Below, one piece after another: positions 51,419-61,901 of a stretch of DNA of 64,000 nt (positions within the stretch are counted from its first letter, which is position 1; every line of letters begins with the position of its first letter). The notes under the pieces were generated by a model. It had not been told where the DNA came from and did no database searches. It worked only from the letters and a program-made list of their open reading frames with translations. Source of the stretch: Cellvibrio sp. KY-GH-1 (lineage in GTDB: Bacteria > Pseudomonadota > Gammaproteobacteria > Pseudomonadales > Cellvibrionaceae); assembly GCF_008806975.1 (NCBI RefSeq), contig NZ_CP031728.1, positions 2,687,501 to 2,751,500 on the forward strand, written 5' to 3'. A program made the position numbers and the translations under genes.

Positions 51419-52419
51419 TGGATAATCGCTACCGACGCTACTTGCCTCAACTTTACCGCGAACGCGACAGCGCGTTTATTCCTGCGCAGAGCTGGCCCAA
51501 AACCCTCATCGACCTGGCACTCGCGCGCGGTCAGCAAGAACACAAATTGCTGCGCAACACCGGCATTTTTTATGAGGATATCGCCCAAGGAAACATATTG
51601 CTCACACCGCAGCAAATCTTTCGTCTGCTGGACAACGCCACCCGCCAACCACAAGGTTATGAGTTAGTTTTTTTAGTAGCGCGAGACTTGCTAACGCCTT
51701 ATCAAGCACACTTAAGCCAGGCAAACAACCTGGCCGAGCTGTTGGACTATTTCGTCACCTATGCGGGCACCTTATCGCCATTGCTTAGTTTGCACTTGCA
51801 TTATGAGCAAGACCGCCTGGTTATCTATTGGCAGGATAATTTCGGAGCCGATGAGTTAACTCCCTTTTTGCTGGCAATGATGGCGAGCAGTATGCGCAAC
51901 TTTACGCGCTGGCGTAGCGCTTCATCGCCCACCTGGACATTTTATTTTAAACACGCCAAGCCAGAATATATTGAGCAATATCAGGTGCATTTGGGGGAGC
52001 AATTGGTATTCAACGCACGCGCGGATGCGATTGCTATTGCGCGTCATGAATTGCACAGCAACTGGCCCAAAATTCCAACTTCTATGAACATCATCAACCC
52101 ACTCACAGCAGAAAACCCTCGCGGTTTTTTACATGAAGTTTATTACTATCTCCACAGTAACTTGCAAGACCAACCAAACCTTGAGCAATGCGCCCAGGAT
52201 TTCGGCATGAGCAGCGCCACGCTGAAACGCAAGTTGCAAAAACATCACAGTAGTTTTCAACAGCAATACGACTTGGTGCGCAAACACCTGGCATTGCACT
52301 GGCTCAGCGAGACCCGCATCACCCAAGAAGAAGTTGCGCGGCAATTGCACTTTTATGATGCGGCCAACTTGCGCCGCGCTTTCAAACGCTGGACGGGTCA
52401 AGGTCCCGGCAAGCTTTAA
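51418..52419 (+). CDS. AraC-family transcriptional regulator
   Basis: 333 residues: an N-terminal effector-binding domain (about 1-220) of the OruR/ArpA-like type with SFVTYAGTLSPLLSLHL, then two C-terminal helix-turn-helix units (LEQCAQDFGMSSATLKRKLQKHHSSFQ and EEVARQLHFYDAANLRRAFKRWTGQGP). The ATG overlaps the GGDEF stop (TAATG), so the two are coupled and may work together. The ligand and target genes are not visible. Confidence 0.9.
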   Translation: MDNRYRRYLPQLYRERDSAFIPAQSWPKTLIDLALARGQQEHKLLRNTGIFYEDIAQGNILLTPQQIFRLLDNATRQPQGYELVFLVARDLLTPYQAHLSQANNLAELLDYFVTYAGTLSPLLSLHLHYEQDRLVIYWQDNFGADELTPFLLAMMASSMRNFTRWRSASSPTWTFYFKHAKPEYIEQYQVHLGEQLVFNARADAIAIARHELHSNWPKIPTSMNIINPLTAENPRGFLHEVYYYLHSNLQDQPNLEQCAQDFGMSSATLKRKLQKHHSSFQQQYDLVRKHLALHWLSETRITQEEVARQLHFYDAANLRRAFKRWTGQGPGKL

Positions 52420-52546
52420 CGACAAATATCACACCGTCCTTTTCTTCGAACCGGCTTGGCTCTATAGTCTGTAAACCGCTATCAACTAATTCACTGCGCG
52501 CATTTATTCGCCGCAGACCTTTCCTGCAGCTTAACAAGGACCTCAC

Positions 52547-53209
52547 ATGCAAACCGTATTAATTACTGGTGCCAATCGCGGAATTGGCCTCGCCCTGAGC
52601 AAAACCTATCTCGCCCAAGGTTGGCAAGTATTGGCGGTGTGCCGCAATGCATCCCCCGAATTGGTGGAATCAGGGGCGCGCGTCATCGCCGGGGTGGATG
52701 TCACCGATCAAGCCGCACTGAATAAGCTGGCCGATACCTTCACCGGAAAGAAAATCGATTTGCTGATAAATAACGCCGGGATTTTACAGCGAGAAGCCCT
52801 GGGCAATCTGGATTACGCCAGTATCGAACAACAACTCAATGTCAATGCCATTGCGCCACTGCGGGTAACCGAGGCATTTCTCGGCAATTTGCAACGCGGT
52901 GCCAAGGTAGCGTTTATCACCAGCCGCATGGGTTCCATTAGCGACAACACCTCGGGCAGTTATTACGGCTACCGTATGTCCAAAGCGGCACTCAATGCGG
53001 CCGCCATGTCACTCGCACGCGACTTGCAGCCCAAGGGGATTGCCGTGGCGGTGCTGCACCCAGGCTATGTACAGACCGCTATGGTTAATTTTGGCGGCGA
53101 TATTTCGGCAGAGGAATCCGCCCAACGCTTGAGTCAGCGAATTGCCGACCTCACCCTGAAAAATAGCGGCACCTTCTGGCATTCCAATGGCGATATCTTG
53201 CCCTGGTAA
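52547..53209 (+). CDS. Short-chain dehydrogenase/reductase
   Basis: 220 residues, a classical SDR: NAD(P)-binding TGANRGIGLALS (6-17), NNAGILQREALG, the catalytic Ser in ITSRMGSIS, and YGYRMSK (Tyr-x-x-x-Lys). Close to CsgA-type or uncharacterised SDRs; substrate unknown. AAGGACCT upstream of the ATG serves as ribosome-binding site. Separate from the AraC gene by about 130 bp. Confidence 0.9.
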   Translation: MQTVLITGANRGIGLALSKTYLAQGWQVLAVCRNASPELVESGARVIAGVDVTDQAALNKLADTFTGKKIDLLINNAGILQREALGNLDYASIEQQLNVNAIAPLRVTEAFLGNLQRGAKVAFITSRMGSISDNTSGSYYGYRMSKAALNAAAMSLARDLQPKGIAVAVLHPGYVQTAMVNFGGDISAEESAQRLSQRIADLTLKNSGTFWHSNGDILPW

Positions 53210-53378
53210 CAACGCCTGAAACTGAAATTTCCTCACCAGACGCCGTAAATTTCAATTTTTTACCCGCCTTTTTCCGTGCGCGACTCCCCGCTAAAGTCGC
53301 GCGTGGGCTACACTGACCGCACTGCAGTGAACTCGTAAAAACCCTCATAAAAATACTTCCTGACACTAAGGATCCACC

Positions 53379-54371
53379 ATGCAAAAACTTCGTTGGGGCG
53401 TGCTTAGCACCGCCAAGATCGGCCGCGAAAAAGTCATTCCTGCATTGCAGGCATCGCAACACAACCAGGTCATCGCCATTTGCTCACGCGATGAACAAAG
53501 CGCGCGTGCGGCCGCTGATAAGTTGCAAATCGAGCGCGCTTACGGCCATTACCACGAGCTGCTGGCGGACCCGGATGTCGATGCAATCTACAACCCGCTC
53601 CCCAACCATTTGCACGTAGACTGGTCGATACGCGCACTGGAGGCCGGCAAGCACGTGCTCTGTGAAAAGCCGCTCGGCATGAATACCGAGGATGCCCAAC
53701 GCTTGGTAGACGCCGCGAAAGCACACCCGCATTTAAAAGTGATGGAAGCGTTTATGTACCGCTTTCACCCCCAATGGCAACTGGCGAAAAAACTCATCGA
53801 TGAAGGACGCATCGGCAAGCTGCGCACAGTGCACTCGGTGTTTTGTTACAACAATCGCGACTCCGACAATATTCGCAATCGCATTGATATGGGTGGCGGT
53901 GCCCTGCTGGATATCGGATGCTATTCAATTTCCCTGTCGCGCCTATTGTTCGGTCAGGAACCGGATCAGGTGATGGGGCACATCACGCCGATGCCCGGCG
54001 AAGAAGTGGACTGCTTAACGTCAGGAATTTTAGAGTTCCGCGATGGCACCGCCACTTTCTCAGTAGCCACCAAGTTGGAATCCATGCAACGCGTGGAGGC
54101 AAGCGGCGAAGCAGGCAGCCTGATATTGGAGCGCCCGTTCTATAACGATAGCGGCGAACCCACTCAAAAAATTCGTATCACCTGCAACCGGGTGGTAGAA
54201 GAAATTGAGGTTCCCGATCACAACCACTACGGCGCCATGGGCGATGCCTTTGCACAAAGCGTATTTAACAATACACCCGTGCCTACCCCCCTGGATGATG
54301 CCATTGCCAATATGCGCACTATCGATGCTATTTTTGAAAGTGCTGCTGAAGGCCGGTGGATTGAAGTCTAA
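53379..54371 (+). CDS. Gfo/Idh/MocA-family oxidoreductase
   Basis: 330 residues. N-terminal Rossmann fold (WGVLSTAKIGREKVIPAL), the sugar-oxidoreductase loop YNPLPNHLHVDWSIRALEAGKHVLCEKPLG with the catalytic EKP Lys, and a C-terminal alpha/beta domain with a conserved GGGALLDIGCYSI (Asp and His-like positions). Likely acts on a monosaccharide or sugar derivative such as xylose or glucose; not decidable. GGATCC upstream may serve as a weak ribosome-binding site. Alone in a 170-bp flank. Confidence 0.88.
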   Translation: MQKLRWGVLSTAKIGREKVIPALQASQHNQVIAICSRDEQSARAAADKLQIERAYGHYHELLADPDVDAIYNPLPNHLHVDWSIRALEAGKHVLCEKPLGMNTEDAQRLVDAAKAHPHLKVMEAFMYRFHPQWQLAKKLIDEGRIGKLRTVHSVFCYNNRDSDNIRNRIDMGGGALLDIGCYSISLSRLLFGQEPDQVMGHITPMPGEEVDCLTSGILEFRDGTATFSVATKLESMQRVEASGEAGSLILERPFYNDSGEPTQKIRITCNRVVEEIEVPDHNHYGAMGDAFAQSVFNNTPVPTPLDDAIANMRTIDAIFESAAEGRWIEV

Positions 54372-54421
54372 GCAAGCTAGGTTCTACGAGTTTTAATTGG
54401 CAATTGTTGGAGAGGCATCGC

Positions 54422-56662
54422 GTGTCAGATTTTTTAGCTGTGTGTGTAAGAAAATATTCGCTTTGGCTACTGGTGTTAGCAATTAGTTCGGCCACCAGCC
54501 ATGCGGCAGCAATCGATAAAGAAACTGCCGAGCGAATTGCCCCGCCGCTTAAAAATCTGATGCGTGGCTACAAACCCTCTTCTGCTACCGAGGCGCAAGT
54601 GCTGCTACGGAAAACCGTAGTAGATATTGACGAACAGTTAATGAGCCACGCCACCTCCTATGTTGCGGTGTACATCAACAGTGATGAAGCGGTGCGCGAT
54701 TACAGCCAAATCAGCGTGAGCTTTAATAGTTTCTACGAAGACATTCAACTCGAGTACGCCAATGTACGCACACCGGATGGCAAACTCGATAGCATCAAAG
54801 CTGACGCTACCCAGATCCAAAGCCCCACCGATGAAAATTTTTATCACGACCGCAAAGAGTTATTATTTTCCTTGCCCAATGTGCGCAAAGGATCGGTAAT
54901 TGAATTTCAGTATCGTTATACCGACACCAAAAAAATGGTTCCCAACCACTGGTTTGACAGCTTTAGTTTCCACTGGTGGGAAGATCGCGCTGCGGGCCAG
55001 GGATCGCGCGCTGATGCCATTACCAAAAGTGAATTAATCATCAATGCACCGGCAACGATAAAGCTATTCAGTACCGATGCGAGTCGCTATGCCATCGCAT
55101 TCAAGCGCAACGAAAAAAATAACCAGCAAATACTGAGCTGGAGCGGCACCAACCTCGCCAAAATTGAACTGCAAAGCGATATGCCGCGCGAGCATGACTA
55201 TGCCCCCTACCTGCGTGTCGCCACCACCGATAACTGGAATGAAGTGGCACGCTGGGCCAACAGCCTGATCGAGCCACATTTGTTGAGCGATGCAGCGCTG
55301 GAAAAAATTGTCACCGATATTAAAAAATCGTCACCGACACCAGAAGCGAAAGTCAAAGCGGTTTACCAAACCATTCAGGATCGTATTCGCTATGTATTTG
55401 CCCACGTAGGACGTGGCGGTTACGAGCCGCACGATACCACCGAAATTTTGAAAAACGGTTATGGCGATTGCAAAGACCAAACCCTATTAGCCGTTAAGTT
55501 ATTGCGCGATCTGGGCATAAAAGCCGACCCGGCCTTGATTGTAACGCGCGGGCGCGGCATTCCCGATATGACCATTCCCGGAATCAGTTTTGACCATATG
55601 ATCGTGCATATTCCTGCACAAACTGGCCTGACAGAAATCTGGATGGACACCACCGGTGAAACCAGTTTGTACCCTGGTTTTTCGGTCGGCATAGAAGGCC
55701 AGCCGTCGCTGGTAGTGAATGAGCAGAATAAAAAAATCAGCGTGTTACCCACACTGGATGCCAGCCAACATTTTGCTCACTTGGAACTGGTGTTCGATAA
55801 ATTCGAAGGTCGCAACGCCCGGGCCAGCTTCAAACTCAGTTTTGGCGGCTTGTACGAACAGCGCTTGCGCAGCATGTGGCAGTACTCTCACGAGCGCGAC
55901 AAATATTTTCGCGAGCTTATCGGGCAAATTTACAACTCGGCGGAGGTCATTGAACTGAGTACCAGCAATGCCGACAATTTATGGCAACCCTTTGTGATCC
56001 ACGGCCGCTTTGCCTTTACCAATGTATGGGGTGGCGATCAGGAAGCCATCAATTACGCGTTTAGTATTACCCAGCTCACCAATTTATTTGCCGATCTGCG
56101 CAACCTGCATAAACCCGCCGATCGCAAACAACCCTATGTGAACGACCCCGCTTACAGTTTGCAAACACGCATTGTGTTTAACAGCCCAAGCAATAAACAT
56201 CAACTGCGCATTAAAACCCAAGGCGTGAATATTGATAACCCCTGGTACAAGCTTGTGCAAAGCGGAAAACAAGAACCACAACGTTATATTGTGGAGCAGA
56301 ATCTAACGGTAAAAGCGAATCGTGTTGAAAAAAGTAGCTACGCGGATTTTTATGAAAAAACCGAAGAGTTGCTGGATTCAACTGATTGGACACTGGCTTA
56401 CGAATACAACACTACGGCGGCTGACATTGCGGCGCTGGAGAGTGACAAAAACGACATCTCCAGTTTAATCGCCCTGAGCAAACTGCACATTAAAAATGGC
56501 AATTACCAACAGGCACTGGAAAGCGCGCGCTCGGCAGTGAGCACCGCTCCAAAAAATGCCGAAGCGCATTACCAATTAGGCTTGGCGTTGGGCTACATTC
56601 ATCAGTTTAAAGAGTCAGATGCAGCCTTTAAAAAAGCCGAAGCCCTCGGCTACCAACTCTGA
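54422..56662 (+). CDS. DUF3857/transglutaminase-like protein with C-terminal TPR
   Basis: 746 residues from the GTG at 54422, preceded by GGAGAGG; an in-frame TTG at 54404 would overlap that site. Signal peptide (to about 32, SHAAA). An N-terminal DUF3857 beta domain, then a transglutaminase core with Cys in GYGDCKDQTLL (about 350), His in DHMIVHI (about 391) and Asp in WMDTTGE (about 412), a further beta domain, and two or more TPR repeats at the end (NYQQALESARSAV, AHYQLGLALGYIHQF). The substrate is unknown. The next gene, a TPR lipoprotein, starts 10 bp later. Confidence 0.83.
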   Translation: MSDFLAVCVRKYSLWLLVLAISSATSHAAAIDKETAERIAPPLKNLMRGYKPSSATEAQVLLRKTVVDIDEQLMSHATSYVAVYINSDEAVRDYSQISVSFNSFYEDIQLEYANVRTPDGKLDSIKADATQIQSPTDENFYHDRKELLFSLPNVRKGSVIEFQYRYTDTKKMVPNHWFDSFSFHWWEDRAAGQGSRADAITKSELIINAPATIKLFSTDASRYAIAFKRNEKNNQQILSWSGTNLAKIELQSDMPREHDYAPYLRVATTDNWNEVARWANSLIEPHLLSDAALEKIVTDIKKSSPTPEAKVKAVYQTIQDRIRYVFAHVGRGGYEPHDTTEILKNGYGDCKDQTLLAVKLLRDLGIKADPALIVTRGRGIPDMTIPGISFDHMIVHIPAQTGLTEIWMDTTGETSLYPGFSVGIEGQPSLVVNEQNKKISVLPTLDASQHFAHLELVFDKFEGRNARASFKLSFGGLYEQRLRSMWQYSHERDKYFRELIGQIYNSAEVIELSTSNADNLWQPFVIHGRFAFTNVWGGDQEAINYAFSITQLTNLFADLRNLHKPADRKQPYVNDPAYSLQTRIVFNSPSNKHQLRIKTQGVNIDNPWYKLVQSGKQEPQRYIVEQNLTVKANRVEKSSYADFYEKTEELLDSTDWTLAYEYNTTAADIAALESDKNDISSLIALSKLHIKNGNYQQALESARSAVSTAPKNAEAHYQLGLALGYIHQFKESDAAFKKAEALGYQL

Positions 56663-56672
56663 GATTGATGCT

Positions 56673-58169
56673 ATGGAGTTGTATAGAAACGATTTGCGGT
56701 TTGTAAAACAGCGGTTGGGATCATCGCCGGCTCGCTTCGCATCACTGTCTGCTCGCGTAGCATCTGCACTGCTATGTTGCGCACTATTCAGTGCCTGCAG
56801 CCAACAATCCATTAAGCCTTTGCAAGAACCCACGCTGCAAACAGCAGATAGTGAAGTAACGGCAAACAGCTCAGGTATGATTCGCAATCTGCAGCAACAA
56901 CTTACACAAGACCCTAACAACCCGGAAGTACATTATAAATTGGGTTTTGCGTATAACTCCGCGGCCGAGCAATTAAAATCGGCTGAGCCGGAAAAATCGG
57001 CGGCGCAGCGAAAACTGGCGATAGCCGAATTTCGTAAGGTTTTAGAACTGGTGCCAGGCAATGAGGCGACACTGACCGCGCTTTACAACATTTATTACGA
57101 TGATATCGTAAAAGGCAAGGATCAATCGCTAACCCAGGCCAAAACCATTTTCACCCAACTCTCGCCCGGTGCGCGCGAAGCGTTGAATCCTCCGTCGCTC
57201 GCACTTTTTTTGCAGCGTTATATCGCGCAAAAAGAAAGTGCAAATAAGCAACCCGAAGAATTATTAGATGCGCTGCTGAGTGCTACACGTGAGCAACCCA
57301 CCAACGACAAGGCCTACATTCAGCTCGCCAAAATGTATCGCACCATGGGGCTTTACCCGCTTGCACTAGCCACCTTGAAACAGGCGGAGACCAATCAGGT
57401 GCAATCACGCGATTTTTTCCAAACACTCGCGGAAACCTATGAAGAACGCGCCGAAGCCAGTGGTTGCTCCTACGAATTAAATAAATCGCTCTCCAGCGCA
57501 GCTGGCTATTACCAAAAAGCCATGCCAATGGGTGCGGATAAGGCGGAATTGCATTATCAACTGGCCCAGATGTTTATTGATACCAATCACCACCAGTTAG
57601 CGCTGAATGAAATTGCCATAGTGTTAGAGATTGCTCCCAGTGCCGAAAATTATGCCTGGGCAGCACAGACCTACTCCACCATAGGAAAAAATCAGCAGGC
57701 GTTTAATTTGTTGGAAAAAGCCAAACAACAAGGACTTACCGCGAGCGATACGGCATTTCACGAAATTTATATGAATGCAGGCGATTGGCAAAAAGCAGCA
57801 GTAACATTTACCGAGTACTTACAGGCACAGCGTGAAATCAGCATTTATGATGCGATTAAAGCCGATATTATTCATGACCAAACGGATTGGGATTTCTCCA
57901 AGATAGCACGCGGGAAAAAAATGGCCGTCCGCAATGAGTGGGAAGGCGCCGTCTACGCTTACTGGATTAACAAAATCAATCGCCAACAATTACAACAAGC
58001 CGCAACCAATCGCTGCGAACTTACTGAATATTATTTTTATTCCGGTTATCGCGACTATCGCGCCGGAAAAACCTCGGCCGCCAGGCAACACTTCAACGCC
58101 GCACTACAACAAAACACCTATCGATTTATCGAGCGGCCTCTGGCAAGCCTGTTTTTAGCGAGAAATTAA
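56673..58169 (+). CDS. TPR lipoprotein
   Basis: 498 residues from the ATG at 56673; the frame upstream of it overlaps the previous gene. A long basic n-region leads to a lipobox LFSAC (about residue 46). The rest is helical TPR repeats ([77 protein letters not shown]). It probably works as a scaffold with the preceding transglutaminase-like protein, its likely transcript partner. No more specific role can be read. Confidence 0.8.
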   Translation: MELYRNDLRFVKQRLGSSPARFASLSARVASALLCCALFSACSQQSIKPLQEPTLQTADSEVTANSSGMIRNLQQQLTQDPNNPEVHYKLGFAYNSAAEQLKSAEPEKSAAQRKLAIAEFRKVLELVPGNEATLTALYNIYYDDIVKGKDQSLTQAKTIFTQLSPGAREALNPPSLALFLQRYIAQKESANKQPEELLDALLSATREQPTNDKAYIQLAKMYRTMGLYPLALATLKQAETNQVQSRDFFQTLAETYEERAEASGCSYELNKSLSSAAGYYQKAMPMGADKAELHYQLAQMFIDTNHHQLALNEIAIVLEIAPSAENYAWAAQTYSTIGKNQQAFNLLEKAKQQGLTASDTAFHEIYMNAGDWQKAAVTFTEYLQAQREISIYDAIKADIIHDQTDWDFSKIARGKKMAVRNEWEGAVYAYWINKINRQQLQQAATNRCELTEYYFYSGYRDYRAGKTSAARQHFNAALQQNTYRFIERPLASLFLARN

Positions 58170-58192
58170 TCCACTACTTTTGCAGGTGTACT

Positions 58193-59518
58193 ATGCAAAC
58201 ATCAACCACACCAAACTCATCCACCAAACCACGCATAGTCGTGGTTGGCGGCGGCGCCGGCGGGCTGGAACTCGCCACCAAACTGGGGGAAAAACTCGGG
58301 CGAAAAAATAAAGCGGAAGTGACGCTGATCGATCGCAACACGACGCATTTATGGAAGCCACTGCTTCACGAAATCGCGGTGGGCACTATGGATGAAGATG
58401 TGGATGCGGTGAGCTATCGCGGCCACGCCAACGCACACCATTTTTTCTTTCGCGTCGGCACCATGATTGACATTGACCGCGACAAACGTGAAGTAGTGCT
58501 GGCTCCCATGCAAGATGAAGACGGTGTGGAGTTTTTGCCGTCCACTCGAATTCCTTACGACTATTTAGTAATCGCGCTCGGCTCCATGTCCAATGATTTC
58601 AACACCGCCGGCGTGAAAGATCATTGCCTGTTTTTAGATGGCCCGGCGCAAGCCCATAAATTTCACAATAAATTACTCAATAAATTTTTGCGTATTCAGC
58701 GCGTTACCGGCGCCAATAATCATGTGCGCATTGCCATTGTCGGTGCAGGTGCAACCGGTGTGGAGCTGTCGGCGGAATTGCACCACGCCGTACACGAAAT
58801 TCACAACTATGGTTTCGATGCCGTGTCTAATGAACACTTGCATGTCACTCTGGTAGAAGCCGGCCCGCGCATTTTGCCGGCACTGCCGGAGCGAATTTCC
58901 GGGGCCGCCCATGGAGAGTTGGTAAAAATTGGCGTGGACGTAAAACTCAATACCCTGATCACCGCCGCCACCGCCGAAGGCCTGCACACCAAAGATGGCC
59001 AACTGATTAATGCCGATTTGATGGTCTGGGCCGCCGGAATTAAAGTGCCCGATTTCATGGCCAATATCGCTGGGCTGGAAACCAATCGCATCAATCAATT
59101 GCATGTCAATGAATTTTTACAAACCACACGCGATGCCACGATTTTCGCCATCGGAGATTGCGCGCAATTTACCAACCCCGATGGTTCCCGCGTGCCCCCG
59201 CGCGCGCAATCTGCCCACCAGATGGCCAGTACCTGCTACAAAAACCTGGTCGCACTGTTAAACAACAAACCTTTACACGCTTACAAATACACCGATCACG
59301 GCTCGCTAATTTCGCTCGCCAGCTATTCAACCGTCGGCAACTTAATGGGCAACCTGAGCAAAGGCAGTATGTTCATTGAAGGCCGTTTGGCGCGCATGGT
59401 TTATATCTCGTTATACCGCATGCACCAAATTGCCATCCACGGATTAATCCGCACCGGATTGATTATGCTGGGAGGAAGGTTGAATCGCTGGTTAAGACCG
59501 CGACTGAAATTGCATTGA
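58193..59518 (+). CDS. ndh: Type II NADH dehydrogenase (NAD(P)/FAD-dependent oxidoreductase)
   Basis: A single-subunit respiratory enzyme that oxidises NADH and reduces quinone without pumping protons. 441 residues: FAD-binding [17 protein letters not shown] near residue 15-31, NADH-binding [17 protein letters not shown] near 180, and FAIGDCAQF (flavin Asp) near 320. A C-terminal hydrophobic stretch ([13 protein letters not shown]) would attach it to the membrane. Follows the TPR lipoprotein by 23 bp. Confidence 0.9.
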   Translation: MQTSTTPNSSTKPRIVVVGGGAGGLELATKLGEKLGRKNKAEVTLIDRNTTHLWKPLLHEIAVGTMDEDVDAVSYRGHANAHHFFFRVGTMIDIDRDKREVVLAPMQDEDGVEFLPSTRIPYDYLVIALGSMSNDFNTAGVKDHCLFLDGPAQAHKFHNKLLNKFLRIQRVTGANNHVRIAIVGAGATGVELSAELHHAVHEIHNYGFDAVSNEHLHVTLVEAGPRILPALPERISGAAHGELVKIGVDVKLNTLITAATAEGLHTKDGQLINADLMVWAAGIKVPDFMANIAGLETNRINQLHVNEFLQTTRDATIFAIGDCAQFTNPDGSRVPPRAQSAHQMASTCYKNLVALLNNKPLHAYKYTDHGSLISLASYSTVGNLMGNLSKGSMFIEGRLARMVYISLYRMHQIAIHGLIRTGLIMLGGRLNRWLRPRLKLH

Positions 59519-59663
59519 TAGGTGAAATTACACTGCATTGATAAATAAACGTGTTGCAACACCGGTGCAACACTTTTGCAAATACAACCGCCGCTTGTAC
59601 ATGGAATTACGATGGGATAGGCTTGCCGCGCCAATATGGCGCTTAAAAAACATGGAGATTGAT

Positions 59664-60158
59664 ATGTCTATTAAAAACAAAATTGCGGCGGCGGCTTTTT
59701 GCGGCTTTTTCATGAGTGGTTGTGCGAGCATCGTTAGTGATTCCTCCTACCCGATTTCTCTAAAGTCTGCACCGGATACCGCTAACTTCACCATTACCAA
59801 CCGCAGCGGCGCGGTCGTTCATTCTGGTGTTACGCCAAGCGTAGTAACACTGAAAGCCAATGCAGGATACTTCAAAGGGGAGCGCTATTTAATCACCTTT
59901 AAAAAAGAAGGCTTTGGTGAGAAAACCTTTACGCTGACCAGCTCATTGGATGGTTGGTATTGGGGCAATATTTTATTTGGTGGTTTGATCGGTATGTTGA
60001 TTGTGGACCCGGCAACTGGTGCCATGTACAAATTACCGCAAGACGTATCAATCAATCTGGACGCGAATACAACGGCGAGTAACAATCAAATATTGACGAT
60101 TGCCAGCTTCGATTCCCTGACCGATGAACAAAAAGCAAAATTGGTAAAAGTGAACTAA
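59664..60158 (+). CDS. Small lipoprotein with PEGA-like domain
   Basis: 164 residues from the ATG at 59664, with GGAG six bases upstream; a longer frame from 59538 has no ribosome-binding site. Lipobox MSGC (about residue 19), followed by a PEGA-like beta domain (NFTITNRSGAVVHSGVTPSVVTLKA, GERYLITFKKEGFGEKTFTL), then a glycine-rich hydrophobic hairpin (WYWGNILFGGLIGMLIVDPATGAMYKLP). Proteins of this kind are common in the envelope but their function is open. Confidence 0.8.
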   Translation: MSIKNKIAAAAFCGFFMSGCASIVSDSSYPISLKSAPDTANFTITNRSGAVVHSGVTPSVVTLKANAGYFKGERYLITFKKEGFGEKTFTLTSSLDGWYWGNILFGGLIGMLIVDPATGAMYKLPQDVSINLDANTTASNNQILTIASFDSLTDEQKAKLVKVN

Positions 60159-60168
60159 TTTTCTTCGC

Positions 60169-60206
60169 GAACATGTTCGATTGGGAACACTAATCGAACA
60201 TGTTTT
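60169..60206 (+). terminator. Terminator of the PEGA-like lipoprotein gene
   Basis: A perfect 12-bp stem (ACATGTTCGATT / AATCGAACATGT) with a 9-nt loop (GGGAACACT), ending in TTTT. It also faces the convergent GNAT gene. Confidence 0.85.
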
Positions 60207-60223
60207 ACTACATCGATAACCAT

Positions 60224-60736
60224 TTACACATTAGTTCGCATCACGTTCACTTGTCGCCCGCCCAAGCGCGTATGGCGAACAATATCCCAACCTCGCTTTT
60301 GATAGTAATCAGTGTAATCCGTCGCTGACAACCAAAGCTCTCCTAATCCTAAATCCCGCGCGTAGCTTTTTGCAGCATCGATCAACACCATTCCAATACC
60401 TAGCCGTCGATATTGCTCCACTACAAATAAATTACTCAACCATACTGGTGAATCGCTGGACACTTTGGGCATGCGTTCACTGCTGCGATAGGTGTAATTC
60501 ACCAGACTCACGCAGCCAACCAATTCACCGCGCTGCAGAATGATCAGGGTTTTGGGGATAAGGTTTTCTTTCACATGCAACACTAGGCGCTGCTGACGCA
60601 ATGCCAGTGTCGATTTCAGCCCCTGACGCTCACACTCCTGATGGTGCCAATAAGCAATTTGCGCAAAAAATTCAGGATGGTTTTCCAATAGTGCAATTTG
60701 TAACTCAGGGGATTTTTTTACCGCAGATGTTTTCAC
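60224..60736 (-). CDS. GNAT-family N-acetyltransferase
   Basis: 170 residues with EQYRRLGIGMVLIDAAKSYARDLGLGELWLSATDYTDYYQKRGW; RRLGIGMV is the acetyl-CoA loop. The N-terminus (ALLENHPEFFAQIAYWHHQE) is typical of a small set of GNAT proteins of unknown acceptor. Single gene between two terminators; no operon partner. Confidence 0.86.
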   Translation of the reverse strand: MKTSAVKKSPELQIALLENHPEFFAQIAYWHHQECERQGLKSTLALRQQRLVLHVKENLIPKTLIILQRGELVGCVSLVNYTYRSSERMPKVSSDSPVWLSNLFVVEQYRRLGIGMVLIDAAKSYARDLGLGELWLSATDYTDYYQKRGWDIVRHTRLGGRQVNVMRTNV

Positions 60737-60800
60737 ATTAACAACTTAATTCGCCGACGAATATTGAATTAACTTTAGTTCAATTTGCTGAACCGGAAAT

Positions 60801-60830
60801 AAAAAAACTCCCGGCTAGCGGGAGTTTTTT
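60801..60830. terminator. Bidirectional terminator next to lipA
   Basis: ACTCCCG-loop-CGGGAGT with A7 to the left and T6 to the right. It ends the lipB-lipA message on the minus strand. Confidence 0.85.
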
Positions 60831-60857
60831 AAGCTGAACCTACAACAGGCTTCAGGA

Positions 60858-61886
60858 TTATTTGGTCTCGCCGAACCACTTCACATCTTCACCGTGGGCT
60901 TGTTTATCCGCGTGGTAGGAAGAGCGCACCAGCGGGCCGCAGGCGGCGTGCTTAAAGCCCATCTCCTCGGCGAGACGGGTGTACTCGGCAAATTCATCCG
61001 GATGCACAAAGCGCTCGACTGGCAAATGGTCTTTGGACGGCTGTAAATACTGGCCAATGGTGAGCATATCGATATCGTGCTCACGCATGTGCTTCATCAC
61101 TTCGATAATTTCTTCTTTGGTTTCGCCCAAGCCCACCATCAACCCGGATTTGGTAAGTACATCCGGGCGGCGCGCTTTGTATTGCTTGAGCAATTGCAGC
61201 GACCACTCGTAGTTGGCACCGGGGCGCGCCTGACGGTACAAACGCGATACGGTTTCCATATTGTGGTTGAATACGTCCGGTGCTTCCTGCTCAAGAATAT
61301 CCAGCGCGATTTCCATGCGACCGCGGAAATCGGGCACCAGTACTTCCACTTGCAGTTTGGGGCTGAGCGCGCGCGCTTCGCGGATACAGTCGGCAAAATG
61401 CTGGGCGCCACCATCGCGCAGGTCGTCGCGATCCACGGAGGTGATCACCACATATTTCAAACGCATTTCGGCGATGGCTTCTGCCAGCTTGCGCGGTTCC
61501 TGCTCATCGAGGGGATTGGGCTTGCCGTGACCCACATCGCAGAAGGGGCAGCGACGGGTACAGATATCGCCCATGATCATAAAGGTCGCGGTACCGCCGC
61601 TGAAACATTCACCCAGGTTTGGGCAGTTAGCCTCTTCGCACACTGACGACAACTTGTTCTTGCGCAGGATGGATTTGATGCGATCAACTTCCGGCGAGGC
61701 GGGTATGCGCACGCGAATCCAGTCGGGCTTGCGCTGCACTTCCTCGCGATCAGTGGCAATCACTTTGACCGGGATACGCTCAACCTTGTCGGCATCGCGC
61801 AGCTTTTCGCCCTGCTTGTAGCGCTCGGTGCGTTTGACCGGTTGAAGTTCAGGGACAAAGGTGGATACGGGAGGAAGATCTGACAT
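60858..61886 (-). CDS. lipA: Lipoyl synthase
   Basis: A radical-SAM enzyme that inserts two sulfurs into octanoyl groups to make lipoyl cofactors. 342 residues. The auxiliary cluster motif is [13 protein letters not shown] and the radical-SAM motif [13 protein letters not shown]. Also visible is [13 protein letters not shown] and the C-terminal [11 protein letters not shown] (third cluster ligand Ser). Length and order are typical; it starts 15 bp after lipB. Confidence 0.98.
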   Translation of the reverse strand: MSDLPPVSTFVPELQPVKRTERYKQGEKLRDADKVERIPVKVIATDREEVQRKPDWIRVRIPASPEVDRIKSILRKNKLSSVCEEANCPNLGECFSGGTATFMIMGDICTRRCPFCDVGHGKPNPLDEQEPRKLAEAIAEMRLKYVVITSVDRDDLRDGGAQHFADCIREARALSPKLQVEVLVPDFRGRMEIALDILEQEAPDVFNHNMETVSRLYRQARPGANYEWSLQLLKQYKARRPDVLTKSGLMVGLGETKEEIIEVMKHMREHDIDMLTIGQYLQPSKDHLPVERFVHPDEFAEYTRLAEEMGFKHAACGPLVRSSYHADKQAHGEDVKWFGETK

Positions 61887-61901
61887 AGGAATCTCGCGAC
61901 G

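Noticed and set aside
61077..61646. 189-codon plus-strand frame inside lipA
   Set aside because: Antisense shadow of lipA.
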